From positions 61,636,019-61,700,018 of the forward strand of contig CM049306.1 in NCBI GenBank assembly GCA_026874595.1: a stretch of 64,000 nt of DNA. The letters run 5' to 3'. Every line of letters starts with the position of its first letter. Within the stretch, counting starts at the first letter, position 1. The position numbers and the translations under genes were made by a program. The notes below the pieces were generated by a model. It did no database searches. It had not been told where the DNA came from and saw only the letters and a list, made by a program, of their open reading frames with translations. This document shows, piece after piece, positions 12,300 to 23,968 of this stretch. Source of the stretch: Sipunculus nudus (taxonomy: Eukaryota; Annelida; Sipuncula; Golfingiida; Sipunculidae).

Positions 12300-12990
12300 T
12301 GTGTTTGCCTATGTGTGAAAAGGTAGGGGGCAGACTGCTGTCTTGTGCTTGTGTATGTGTGCCTGTGTGTAAAGGTGGTGGGGGGACTGCTATCCTGTGT
12401 GTGCGTATGTGTATAAAGGTAAGGGGCGGACTGTTGCCGTGTGTGTGCGTATGTGTGTAAAAGGTAGGGAGACTGCTGTCCTGTGTGTGCGTATGCGTGT
12501 AAAGGTAGGGGCGGACTTCTGTCCTGTGTGTGCGTATGTGTAAAGGTAGGGGATGGACTGCTGTCCTGTGTGTGCATATATGTGTGTAAAGATGGGCGAC
12601 CGACTGCCGTCCAGTGTGTGCGTATGTGTGCCTGTGTGTAAAGTTAGGGGGTCGGCTGCTTTCCTGTGTGTGCGTATATGTGTTTTATGTAGGTTAGTCG
12701 ACTGCTGTTTTGTGCGTGCGTGTGTGTGCCTGTGTGTTAAGGTAGTTAGTAGACTAACATCTTGTGAATATATGCCTGTGTATATCCTGAATGAGGTGTC
12801 TGGTAAATATACTGGTTATTTATGTGTTCATGTACGCGTTCGTGCATATGTGTTGAGTTAGGGGGCGTGGTCCTGTCTGGTCTCCGTGTGGTCTTGCATG
12901 TGTGTCTGTCCGTACGTTAGTGCGTGTGTTGATTTAGGGGTGTGGTACCCTGTCTGGTGTCGGTGTGGGACTGTAGACCCGTATCTGTCT
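12300..12990 (+). repeat. Degenerate right edge of the minisatellite array
   Basis: Monomers remain recognisable (gactgctgtcctgtgtgtgcg cores up to about 12600) but diverge steadily: long G runs disappear, spacing becomes irregular, and beyond about 12770 only loose gtgtg/ttaggggcgtgg motifs remain (12850-12980). This is the usual picture of an array margin that escapes homogenisation by unequal exchange. Confidence 0.8.
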
Positions 12991-13515
12991 GTACCTCTCA
13001 CAGTGTTAGCTCATGACGCGTGAATGAAATACGGAGTGCGGTAAAACATTACTGGAGCTATTGTAACAAGCTCCGGTGGCACTGTATAATACAAAAATAG
13101 CACATTAACCTAATTCTACAACATTCTCATTTTTCGCTTCATATATTTTCTCTTGTCTAGCGGAAATGTAGTTCTCCCCAGACTTGACCATGAATGCAAA
13201 TGAGCCCTTAAACGTATATATGGGATATGACAACTCATGCAGAAACTTGCCAATTTTCCTACGGTTATAAATACGTCTCGCCGTCATAAACATGTAGACT
13301 TGCTCGGTCTATTTATAGACATGTCAGACATAAGCTAAATCCGAAAAGCGACACATATACCTATAGTGACAGACTGAACTGTCGCGAACGGATGACCGTT
13401 TAAGGTAACTGGTACATGGAGTAATTAGTGAAACAGACCAAGTTAATGCAACAGGAACTTTCCGACCCCATCCCCCCCCCCCCTTCCCCGATTTTTCAAT
13501 AAAGAAAAACGGCAG
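12990..13515. other. Flanking non-repetitive DNA
   Basis: Ordinary, A/T-leaning DNA directly right of the array. A 62-codon open frame on the minus strand (13105-13293) has no recognisable motif and is not called. A C-rich run (about 13468-13482) precedes the GA microsatellite. Confidence 0.4.
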
Positions 13516-13518
13516 AGC

Positions 13519-13590
<72 letters not shown>

Positions 13591-13665
13591 TGAGAGAGAG
13601 AGAGAGAAAGAAAGAAAAAGAAAAAGAAAATGAAAAAGAAAGAAAGAAAAAGAGAGCGTGTACTG
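13519..13665 (+). repeat. (GA)n microsatellite grading into AAAG-rich purine tract
   Basis: A nearly perfect GA run of about 68 bases (13519-13586) is followed by interrupted GA and AAAG/AAAAG units to about 13665. Purines lie on the + strand throughout. Confidence 0.95.
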
Positions 13666-13992
13666 TGTATATGTGTGTGCTTGTGTATTGAAAGAGAAAG
13701 TTATAGTGTATATCGTCGGCTAAAAGAAAACTCAAATTTACTATGAGCAGAAAGTTAACTCCAGATAAAGATGTACCATCATTCATAGTTTTTGTATTTA
13801 TTTTCATTTTCTTCAATATTTTATTTAGCTTGTAGCCTTGGTATTATGATTTTGTATAAAGGTATACTTTCATTTATTAATTAGTGCTAATTTGATGTTT
13901 ACGTTTGTCATATTTTGGTTCTTTTATCAGTGTGCAGACAGCAAATATGCAAAATTCGAGATTACCCCAATCTTATCGATCAGTCATTAGAC

Positions 13993-13993
<1 letters not shown>

Positions 13994-14043
<50 letters not shown>

Positions 14044-14300
14044 CCTCACTGTCTCTGTCTGTCTGTCTCTCACTGTCTCTGTCTGTCTCTCACTGTCTGT
14101 CTGTCTGCCTTTCACTGTCTCTGTTACTAATTGTCTCTGTATCTCTTCGTCTCTCTCTCTCTCTCACTGTCTCTGTCTGCCTGTCTCTCACTGTCTCTGT
14201 TACTAATTGTCTCTGTCACTCTCTCTCTCTCTCTCCGTCACTCTCTCCTAGTCTCTGTCTGTCTGTCTCTCTCCCTCGCTCCCCCTCCCTCACTCTCTCA
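13994..14300 (+). repeat. (CT)n microsatellite with CTGT-rich pyrimidine tail
   Basis: A pure CT run (about 13994-14040) continues as degenerate ctctgtctgtctctcactgt units for about 260 bases. The pyrimidine strand is the + strand, opposite in polarity to the GA tract 400 bases upstream. The long serine/leucine-rich open frames here are repeat artefacts. Confidence 0.93.
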
Positions 14301-15235
14301 ATATACATGTATATTAATGTTTAGCATCTACATATGATTTTTGGCATGTAGAATTAGTGTATAACAGTAGATGATTTAAATTTAATATGCACGATCTCAG
14401 AAATGATTTTGTAGACTTTTGTACAGAACAAAATAATACAGAATAAATCCACAAGAACATCAGAGGCCCATATGTCTTAACTTGTAAAGATGGATAAACT
14501 GAGTATAACAAGCGCAGTAGTGTATGAAGGCGTCAGGTATATATGTATGTCCTGCTTCCATAGTGCTTCGAAAGAAATCACAGTTGAAATCAGATCCAAT
14601 CTGCATCGAGTTTTGTCGAAAGGTGCCCCAATACTGAAAACCATTAAAGGTTTCATTGCAAGAAAAAGAATTAGGAATACAAACGGGCGATGTATCGGCT
14701 GATTAAGCGCTCCGGAAAATTCACGGAAATTAACCGTAGACTAATGTATATTGTGTCGTATTGAGTATTACCGACCTCAGGGCCATGTATAAATAAACTG
14801 ATAAGGACCCGCGCTGAAGAGGTTGTGTAACAGAGCTAATAATGCGAGAGTTCTGCTTCATATATACCAGAAAATAAATATATTTACTAATAACTATTCC
14901 GTAGAAATATTGAATGGTTTCTCAACATCATGCATGTGATAAAGCCTTCATAAAATATATTACCGGTACCTGTAATCCTATAGTGTTTATAATACACACT
15001 CCATCTGTATGTACAAGTGCAATCAAACACCATTCATAAACGCGTGAATAATTCAAACTTTCATGTAGTTAAAACATTTACTTGAATTACAACTGTGTTT
15101 ATTTAACAAGATTAAGAAGAACTATTCATTAGGAATTGATTTTTACCAAGAGGATGACAATTTCCTTTGCTGTTTAAAAAAGATAAACAATATTAAAATG
15201 TTATTCAGGTATTCAAATATAAGCAACCACAACAG
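14301..15235. other. Gene-free AT-rich stretch
   Basis: No recognisable gene, RNA or transposon terminus. A 70-codon open frame (14490-14702) has no identifiable motif and no supported splice context. Confidence 0.4.
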
Positions 15236-15258
15236 CTTTAACTGCTATTACTATAATG

Positions 15259-15261
15259 TAA

Positions 15262-15310
<49 letters not shown>
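15259..15310. repeat. (CA)n(TA)n microsatellite
   Basis: A short cacacaca run leads into about 40 bases of TA dinucleotides. Confidence 0.95.
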
Positions 15311-15312
<2 letters not shown>

Positions 15313-15461
15313 TACATGGAAATTGATTAAATGATTTCATGAGAAGAAGGATATATATAACAGCAATTACTGACAATTACAACATATTAATATCCACATT
15401 AATATCTACATTATTATTTACAATCATGCACAGTATTTCTATATAATCCGATTCCCAGTAA

Positions 15462-15474
15462 TTATATATCTATA

Positions 15475-15507
<33 letters not shown>

Positions 15508-15508
15508 T
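15462..15508. repeat. (TA)n microsatellite
   Basis: Interrupted TA dinucleotide run beginning with tctataatatat and ending in about 26 pure TA bases. Confidence 0.9.
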
Positions 15509-15657
15509 AATGCGACCATCGCTGAAATGACCACACAATGAGCAATAGTGCGCATTCACGTGCCTCCTGGCTGGGTTACGTAATACCGGCAACAAGGAGT
15601 CCTCAACGTGCTTCCACTCTCAAACATTATTTCATTAATAATTATAGTAATATTATT

Positions 15658-15713
15658 ATATACATACATACAGATATATATATATACATATATATATACA
15701 TATATATATATAA

Positions 15714-15800
<87 letters not shown>
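15658..15800. repeat. Compound (TACA)/(TA)/(CA)/(TA) microsatellite
   Basis: TACATACA units, then interrupted TA, a CA run (15718-15742) and about 55 bases of TA. The IYIYIY and THTHTH open frames across it on both strands are artefacts. Confidence 0.95.
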
Positions 15801-15805
<5 letters not shown>

Positions 15806-16347
15806 GTGAATGCATTCTGAGCTAATCACATATTCCAATGAAAAAGACATTCCAAGTTTTAACAAGATCAAATATAGCTGAACACTTGATACAGCGCCCG
15901 CGGCTAAGTTAAACGTTTAACCGGATGTGGTTGACCACAAACTGTTTCCGGTTTGGCCACCCTACCGGGACCACACGCTCACTGCTTCCACAAATGTTAA
16001 TCTTACCTTTGTAATGTGACATTTAATGAATACACTTAAAGCATCAAATAATTTGCACCAGACACCATTGAATGGGGACGCATTTTTCACTCTAAGCCGC
16101 ACAGTTATGACAGTTTTGTGACAAGGTGCTGCCTATAAACCAATCGTTAATGTTGTCACACGACAGTGAAACATTCTATTGCTTATGCCGAATGCAGACT
16201 GCCCCCTCTCCCTAATCCTGCCAATAAATGAATTATCACGATTGTCCTATCAATGGCTCCTGGACCAGAAATGTCAGAATATTGTAAGATTTTCTCTGTA
16301 CGTAACCAGTTCCTCTGACGTATCGTTACCGTTTTTCAATTTTATAC

Positions 16348-16560
16348 CAGAAGCGAATTCAGGTAAGGGGTCCGGGGGCCCGTATCCCCCTGTTCAGCCG
16401 CCGCAACCTTATTCAAGGGTTTCAGACCCTTTTTTGCGACCTTGACACCCCGCCCCCCCCCCCCCCCCCCTCTCCGGAACTGTGGACCTTTTTTTAAGGA
16501 TTAGTCATTAGTCCTCCTGGGTTGGACCCATCCGTTTCCTAAATCCCGAATCCGCCCCTG
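16348..16560 (-). mobile_element. 213-bp MITE-like element, GGGGCGGATCC family, copy 1
   Basis: Imperfect terminal inverted repeats: the left end CAGAAGCGAATTCAGG pairs with the right end, whose complement is CAGGGGCGGATTCGGG (12 of 16). On the minus strand it reads like the copy at 36546-36758, with the same start, a shared ggttgcggc(a/g)gctga segment and a poly-G tract in the middle. Both copies are exactly 213 bases between termini. No target duplication is obvious. A long C run (about 16453-16470) is part of the element. Confidence 0.7.
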
Positions 16561-16822
16561 TGTACCTCTGAAGGATGGTGATTCATATGCGCGTAAAAGG
16601 AATAGCAGTACTAAGTTATTAATTATGTAAATAAATGTATTAATGTTAGAAAGCATATTTGATTTCACCGTGATTATGTTAAAATTATGTTACTTTTACG
16701 ATCATATTGGACAAAATATACGTATTTCTTTACTCTATAGATAGAAAATATACAGTTGCATATACATGTAAATGCATACAGAAATAAAATGCTTCCAAGT
16801 CGCTCTGTTATAATCCTTCTAA

Positions 16823-17123
16823 AGCCGCGTGATGCGGTGCGTGCGTGTGCGGTGCGGATACGTATGCGGATATTTTATGTGTGTCCATTAGATACGTTTG
16901 TCAGTGCGTTTTTAGGTCTTTCACTCTCTTTCACCTCTACAAAATGGCACGTCTCCGCATGCGTTGCTGCATGGTTTTCAAATAACGTATCCTTTTCCGC
17001 ACGCCGCGCACGAACTCCGCGCCGCATGAGTGGACACACTCCTTTATTTTATATGCGCGATTTAAAACGCGTCCGCATCCATATACGTATCCGTATCGGT
17101 ACCGCATATGTGGACACGCAGCT
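16823..17123. mobile_element. PIF/Harbinger-type MITE, 301 bp
   Basis: Begins AGCCGCGTG and ends CACGCAGCT, with imperfect inverted repeats running inward about 60 bases (gcggatacgtat on the left, atacgtatccg on the right). Both flanks carry TAA (16820-16822 and 17124-17126), a perfect 3-bp target duplication of the TWA type used by PIF/Harbinger transposases. The element is unusually rich in GCGG/CCGC and CpG for its surroundings. It encodes no transposase, so it would have been moved in trans. Confidence 0.72.
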
Positions 17124-17129
17124 TAACTG

Positions 17130-17945
17130 TTCTAAGTGTTTGTAGACTAATCGCTCAATTGTATCTTGACTAATCCCTGTAAGTGCCTGTGGTTGCAGTT
17201 GGGTTATATTCCAAGACACCACTTCCGTGTTATTTTTTAGGCGCCAAGCATATAAAACCAAGTACTCGAGTTACGGTGAGGGATACAATTTGTTTGTGGT
17301 GTTTCATCGGTCCACTCTGGCTTATTCTCCCCTTAAAACAAAGCTATATATCCTGCTTAGGGTTCCCAGGCCACCCGCAATGTCTGACAATCATAAAGTG
17401 TTTTAAATGACATCGGATGATGAGTCACCTTAAGTGGTAACGGTGTACCGGTCTATAGGGTCAGGGTGCGAATAAATGGGTCATCAGTAAAAAAAGGCTA
17501 CAGTCTGTTACAAGCTGACGAAAGAGTTGTACATCATTTATCTATTTAATTGATATATTATCTTCCGGGGTAATTTCTATTTACATAAAGTCCTTAATAT
17601 ATTTATTATAATTTATAAAGAGAGAAATTAAATTAAAACCCAATTTCCTTTGAGATTGTTATACAAGGATGACAGTTGACAATCAAAGAATACAGAACGA
17701 AAGCGCAGTAACATAGGTATGGTGTTATAAGTGTACATTGGTATGTATATAGAATGGCCTAGGCATAAAGTCCCATGAATATGGCAACGGTTAAATGAGA
17801 TGAAGTTATTAGTTAATTTAGGTCTACAGGTAGAAAAAGCAAAGTCACTGTATTAAGTATTATACGTATATAAACATGAACATGATAACCTATCCAAGTT
17901 CTGTAATGTTTCAACATTTTTTGAGTAATCGGAAGGATGTTAGAC
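17130..17945. other. Gene-free stretch
   Basis: AT-rich DNA in which I see no gene or repeat structure. Short open frames (for example 17183-17410) lack recognisable motifs. Confidence 0.4.
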
Positions 17946-17948
17946 AAC

Positions 17949-17986
17949 CCCCCCCCCCCCACCCCACACCCCCCCCCCCCCCCCCA
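17949..17986. repeat. Poly-C tract with ACC interruptions
   Basis: Two long C runs separated by accccacac; G-quadruplex potential on the minus strand. Confidence 0.9.
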
Positions 17987-18079
17987 TTCCACTCCTGCAC
18001 TGGCATCAGTTGATACTCGATAATATTCGAAGGAGCGAGTCCACAGAAATATTTAAAGTATTGCATGATTTGGGTGATT

Positions 18080-18450
18080 CAGAGATCTTTTTCGTATTAT
18101 GGCAACGAAGGAAAACATGATCTTCTTCATATCGTGGCAACGAAGAAAAACAAGGTTTTCTTCATACTGTGACAACAAAAATACATGCATTGTCTTCTTC
18201 ATACCGTGACAGCGAAAAAAAACATCGTCTTCTTCATACCATGGCAACGAATAAATCCATGGAACTCTTCATATCGTGACAACGAAAAAAACTGGGTCTT
18301 CTGCATACCGTGGCAACGAAAAAAGCATGCTCTTCTTCATACCATGGCAACGAAAAACATCACGGTCTTCTTCCTATTGTGGCAACAACAAAAAACAGGT
18401 CTTCTTCCTACCGTGGCAACGAAAAAAACATGGCCTTCTTAATTCCATGA
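18080..18450 (+). repeat. 33-bp minisatellite, about 11 copies
   Basis: Tandem units of about 30-36 bases share cttcttcataccgtggcaac followed by gaaaaaaacatg. Copies diverge in A-run length and single bases. Open frames here (for example 18185-18442) read YRGNEKN-like repeats on + and are by-products of the repeat, not genes. Confidence 0.9.
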
Positions 18451-20794
18451 AAAAAATTTCTTCACACTTAGTTAGTTTCAATTGTATCTTTCTTTTTGGT
18501 CCGCCGTTAATTTAATGTCACATCATTTTGTTGGGTGTTTACTTCTTTAATTCATATCTCCAAACTGATATGATCATTGATGTAAGCGGTATGAGTGGTA
18601 ATCTGTTAAATCATAATCAACAGGCCTACATATAGGCTTAATGGCAAACATTTTCCTCGATCAATGGACCCAGTTGGATGCGTCATTTAATACATCATAA
18701 AAGTTTACTGTTTAAACAGGGGGCACTAATGTCAAAAGGAAGTATAGGATGAGCCTGGCAATAGTAAAGCTTGTTTGAAGAATTAATTTTATGATCATTT
18801 GTTTAGGGTCTGGGTTCGTCTACTGTGGTGTAGTTGGGAAAATAAAAAAAAAATATGTGTCCTATAATCCAATGGATTTTTTTTTTCATGCGAGTACGTA
18901 AGTAGAGCGTGAACATCGTGGTTATGGCTGATTTGACTCATCACCGGGCCCTGGTGCCTCTGTTCTCCCCCCTCGTGTCTCCGTCATGCCCTGGATAACC
19001 GATCTATTTACCAGGGACTCGCAAATGTGACACCTGCTTGTCATCTACCTGTATAAACAAGTTTGACATGCACAGGGATAGTTTTATATGACGTCATAAC
19101 AATGACGTCATTTCCTTTGGATTAAGCTGTCCCTTCAGCTGCAATAATATTATCATATTATGCATGATACACATATCTGAGGTAATCATAATGACATTAT
19201 TTCTTTGGACTAAGCATGTAATGTCCATGAAATATTTATTTTAATCACAGGTTTGTATCGTTATTGGCATCTCATTTTTCACCCTAACATTGATAAATTT
19301 TTCACATGGCAAAAGTGTAAAATATACAGAAGTACAAACTTGTTAGGATTATAGTATCACATTACTAATAGTGAAATAATAATATATCATGCAATCATAA
19401 AGCTTTTTTTTGAAGCATTACATAAACTGGCAGCAGAAAGCACGGCCTGTAAAAGTCTTGAAACATGTATTGGTTCCTGCGGGTTGTGGCATGCCCTGCA
19501 GGCATTACACACTAGGCGTATATCACACCAGGGGGAACTGAGCTAGCACATGGACAATGATATACATACATGTGTTTATGCATAATCCGAAAGTCAGGTT
19601 ATGGTATAGCTCAAGGTAAAAAGTCCAAGGCAAATCGTTGCTACGTTGAACCTTAATCACAATAACCCCCCCCCCCCCCCCCCGTATACGTTTATATTCA
19701 AATTCTTTACGAACTTTGTTCGCGTTTGATCAATTTAACCAGGCCCTTCAGATAGCACTTGTGCGTATCTTTGTACCTAATGCCACAAAAAGGGAAAATA
19801 TTCTAGATATTCACGTATCCTCTGGCGAACGTGAGTCCTACACTTCCATATTGCTTACTTCACCGTCTTGTCCTTGAAAAAACCGGATGCCCCGTGCACC
19901 TTTTTCAGTGTTAACTTTTGCCGTATCCGGTAACCTTCACGTTGATTTCACTGTGGCTTATCTCGTTCATATTTGACTTTGATGTTGTCTTCTCACATGT
20001 TAACATAATATCGATCGCGTAAAGTACATTTTTGTTGATGAATCTATATTAAAGGAATTCCATTCCATTAACTCCCTAATACGTAAGAAAAGAACAAGTT
20101 TGTTTACCGAGGCGGGCTTTAAAGGTCACCTTTGAGTTACCACATGATTGAATTGGCGGCGTAAAGTTGAGAGAAATTCATATTTAAAATGTTACCGATA
20201 AGACATTCAAAAGTTAAGGGGACTGGTTTCCTCTTACCCTATTTGAGTTAGCACCAGGAGTATAATGCCGGGAAATTAACAGATTTCGTAAAATATGTCA
20301 GGTCAAATTAGAGAGTTAAGCCTTTTATGTAGTATTATACTGTAAGCCACATCACCCTTTTGCACTCCGTGCTTACAGGTATTTCCAAAATGTTTCCATG
20401 CACGTAGGCGCTTGGATTCATACGGATGACGGGTAAAGGGAATTCTGGGCTGGGTACGGATAAGGCGATGACACCTGTTATCTCGACGTTCCCATCCGGC
20501 GCAGGTAGCATCACGTGACAATTTCATGAAAGCCCATGAGGATGTCAGACTACCGGTTGATGTATACTCAGTCCTCTGTCCACCCTCAGATTGATGTATC
20601 AAAGACTTTCTAGTTTACAGAAACGGTGGACCCACGTGGACCTTCCACCCACCAAATCCCGTAGTCTGAATGCCAAACATTGACTCTCCTCTTTCCTTAT
20701 CTTGCATGCAAACCTTGTCTTACCTATCCTCTACCTATTTTTTGCCATTTTGTCAGTATTTTTATGATAATATTACAAATATGATATATTGTAT

Positions 20795-20795
<1 letters not shown>
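18451..20795. other. Gene-free stretch with a poly-C run
   Basis: No recognisable coding exon. It contains a C run at about 19666-19683. A 99-codon minus-strand open frame (20303-20602) has no motif I recognise and no clear splice or promoter context. Confidence 0.4.

Positions 20796-20797
<2 letters not shown>

Positions 20798-20843
<46 letters not shown>
20798..20843. repeat. (TA)n microsatellite
   Basis: About 45 bases of pure TA dinucleotides. Confidence 0.95.
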
Positions 20844-20844
<1 letters not shown>

Positions 20845-20845
<1 letters not shown>

Positions 20846-23790
20846 TGTAACCTCATACCGAAAACTTTTTATCACTTCTTTGGCTGGCCATAGGCCATGG
20901 TTGAATTTTAAATATGTCTGATACCGTGAGTTACGCATATCTAATGATGATCTGTTCTATAAAGCGTTATAAATTCCACTCAATTTCAAGGACCTATAAC
21001 GGATTGTGATGGTGATTAAAATTACTTTTTGAATGCCGATCTCTCTGATTTTTCTGTGTTGTCAAGTCGTTTTCCTCACACCTGCTGACACACCATGAGT
21101 CTTTCTCACGCAAGCAGACTCTAATTCTTAATTAGATTATATAATTTGTTAAAGAATTGGAATTACATGATCATGTGTTTTCGTTTATGATCTGGAGTAA
21201 AAACATCCGGGACATGTTTACGTTATCTGTTAAAGCCGGAAAAAAACGCATACCATGAATCGCGAATGTGCTAACTTCAAGTTATATCTCCACACCTGAT
21301 ACCACAAGGATCCTTGTATAACCTTGTATATAATGGATGCAATCTTCTTCAGCATATTGAACAAGATTTCCTGTCTCTTTACCAGAAAGATTCCAATCAG
21401 TAACTAACGTATTAGGTTTCGCCTGATGGTAACGATTGTGAAAGGGCATTTGTTTTCAAGCTTTAACACATTCAAGTAGCCATTATCATTAAATATCCAT
21501 TATTGTTTATTGGGTTTGATCAAACACCGGTTCAGAGCCCCATTGTAATTTTGGATGATTCTTCCTGAATGAACTGGTGCTGTCACCTGCAGGAAATGGT
21601 CCATCCAGTGTAAAAATTCATCAATGTATCTTATCAGAATCTACTTGATTAAACAGAAAATGAGCAACTCACTCAGCTGTCATGGTTACCTACCTTGAAG
21701 AATCAATTAGTCTACTTTGGAACATCTCAAGGACCAGGAAGTGATATTTTATCTCATTAACTCAAACATAAAAGCATGATGGCCGTGCCGACTTCCGGTT
21801 AAGCAGACGAACAATTAAAAGTCAGATTTATCAAACCAAAAAAAGGGGATTCCCCATGTGGTGATAAATCGAACATCTGATTGGTCCCCGTGACACGTCA
21901 CCTGTTGATCGCGTACCACTGAGTGTTACTTCCGCTGGCGTTTGAAAAGATGTTCAAAGTTCTGTCTCTAGTACAACTAAACCAGGAAGCGCCCAAAAAG
22001 AGAACTTATTAACCTGAGCCAGCTCTGAGCAGATTTGGACCTGAGACCAGAAGCACGTCGTAATCAGAGCTGTTACATTTGCTGAAAATGCTTAATCTTT
22101 TCTTATTCTGCTTCCCTGTGATTGTGAAGTACAAGTGACGGTCTTATCGAGTCCCTGCCAACTGCTAAAATGTATTAATGTCTCCTCACTGCAATACTAT
22201 GTCAGAGATAAAGCTTTCTCAAGTGATAATATTGATAATTCTGTCACCCATTATATCCTGATATGTAATGATATAATAATACATATATTTATACGGCCAT
22301 TCACCTTGGGTTTGTCTATGGAAATCTGATCGTTACATTTTGGTTGAGGCATGGCTAAGAGGTATATATAGCAAAGCAAAGTCTGTAATTTATTTATTCA
22401 TTTCGTCTTACGAAGATGGGTGTCAGATTCCTGAAGCATACTTGACTTTATACCAATCCTTCTCTTCGGTTTTCTATGTCACGTATATCTTGACATTCAG
22501 ACACGGCTGTCTGTGATACTCGGATTTTCTTTGACCACTCCATGAACGTTAGGTTTGACAGGTTTTTTTTTACTGTTTTTTTCCTTGATATGCCACGACG
22601 CATGCACATTTGTAACATGCACCCTACGATTGCCTGCGATTTACTGAGCTACGTTTTACTAATGTGTTCTAAAAAACCAGAGTTCTTCGAGTCAAGTGTG
22701 CCATTAATCCTTAAATCAGTAGTATAAAGGTATATAGAATGAGGTATATAGCTTGAATAGATGAGACATCAATCTATTTATATATATATCTATTCATCGC
22801 GAACAGTACTATTATACCCATATATAATCGCTTGTAAGGTACCGCGAATTCCATCAACGAAATAAGGTCACACAATGTATATAGTATATATACGGTCATT
22901 GAACCAGGTTACATCACTGCAGGTACGAATTTGAAGAAATCACTATCGTTATTAACAACGGAGCATGAACAGACTACATTATATGCTTTGACACGCGTGT
23001 AAGGCCATTGCTGTGTTACTTTTTACTATGAATCCTATATGAGCTAGTTTTACACATAACCGGAACAAGTTTTTTTGGTTATTTCGGTAGCATCGAGGCT
23101 GGGGTGGTTCTGGGCGCTGATTAGGCAGATTACTCTACCTTTTTTGCTGTCGTTAATCAATTTAATAAACGGTCAGAATCAGCTTAGTCTGAGAATGCAG
23201 GAAGTGTATGCGCACTCTGCATTATGAGATTAGATTATACGCCAGGATGTATTTTACTGGGAATTAAGGTGAAAGTATAAAAAGGTTCATCCCATTTGTC
23301 ATCAGGAATCTGACCCAAGCCCTGTAAGGACAACACAGGTTCAAACCGGTAGGAACACATAGTCGATGCTAGATTTGACAGTGTATTTACATATTTATTC
23401 ACGACATATATTACAGAAATACAGACTGATAGGTGATGATAAAATTATACATACATACATACATGCATACATACTCTCTGAAAATCAAAGATCAGCTCCG
23501 AATCAGTTCCAAAACCCCACATGACTCTCCAAAATGTTGGCCTGAAAATCCGCAGTGTTATAGGTTCGACCTGCTTATATTTTTAATAATGCACTTAAAA
23601 CTGGATCTAAAGAGGTGATAACTATAAGAACTACATATTGCGTACATTAATTGTATCAAGTATGTTGTAAGAAAATAATGTATAACATAAATGTTATTAT
23701 AATAATGTATATGTTATAGCCGCGTCGGAGGTCCCACTTCAATGCAGTTGTTGTCGTTTTGGTGAATCTTATTGTAGTATTACCAAGTAG
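20845..23790. other. Gene-free AT-rich stretch
   Basis: Apart from the motif cluster near 21.85 kb and short tatata/acatacatac runs (22780-22890, 23445-23475), I see no gene, RNA or transposon end. Confidence 0.4.
21845..21902. promoter_or_regulatory. Possible cis-regulatory cluster: Rel/NF-kB palindrome, inverted CCAAT, CRE-like site
   Basis: GGGGATTCCCC (21845-21855) is a perfect palindromic Rel/NF-kB-type site. Within 50 bases follow attgg (inverted CCAAT) and tgacacgtca, which resembles a CRE with an insertion. Such sites also occur by chance, and no coding exon follows nearby, so this is a motif observation only. Confidence 0.2.
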
Positions 23791-23924
23791 GTGATGGTAT
23801 ACATGTATATGGATGTTATCCTGCAATTCAACGGGGGGGGGGGCATGTATATCTTAGTTAGTGCATGTGGTAGATGGTCTCTTGCTGCCTTATTTGTTTG
23901 TTCAAATGGCCCAAGCCCTTTCTG

Positions 23925-23968
23925 TCTGTCTATCTATCTGTCTGTCTGTCTCTCTCTGTATATATATA

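Larger units (their letters stand above)
1..12300 (+). repeat. G/T-rich minisatellite array with higher-order repeats
   Basis: The whole stretch is made of diverged tandem monomers built on a common core, roughly taaaggtaggggcggactgc followed by tgtcctgtgtgtgcgtatgtgtg. Measured between successive gactgctgtcct cores, monomers alternate between 44 and 51 bases (603, 647, 698, 742), giving a dimer of about 95 bases. Longer monomers carry an extra cctgtgtg block and a pure G run of about 7 to 20. Larger blocks of about 1.6 to 2.1 kb recur in tandem. The + strand is strongly G/T rich and C poor. The many open frames, translating to CVRMCVKVGGGLL-like strings on + and THTHTQDSS-like strings on -, follow from the stop-poor monomer and change frame with G-run length, so I do not treat them as genes. 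The array begins before the window. Confidence 0.95.

Noticed and set aside
191-12577. Dozens of 60-270-codon open frames in the left array, encoding CVRMCVKVG-like or THTHTQDSS-like repeats
   Set aside because: They occur on both strands, in all frames, with boundaries set by G-run length, and reappear exactly with the block copies. No signal peptide, splice context or known repeat protein supports them.
1-12990. Telomeric repeat
   Set aside because: The GTAGGGG/TTAGGGG-like strings are parts of longer monomers; no run of TTAGGG or its variants is present.
1-12990. CRISPR array
   Set aside because: There are no constant repeats separated by unique spacers; units and 'spacers' are all related, and the DNA is eukaryotic.
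13496-14324. Serine/leucine-rich open frames of 106-139 codons
   Set aside because: They are translations of (GA)n and (CT)n tracts.
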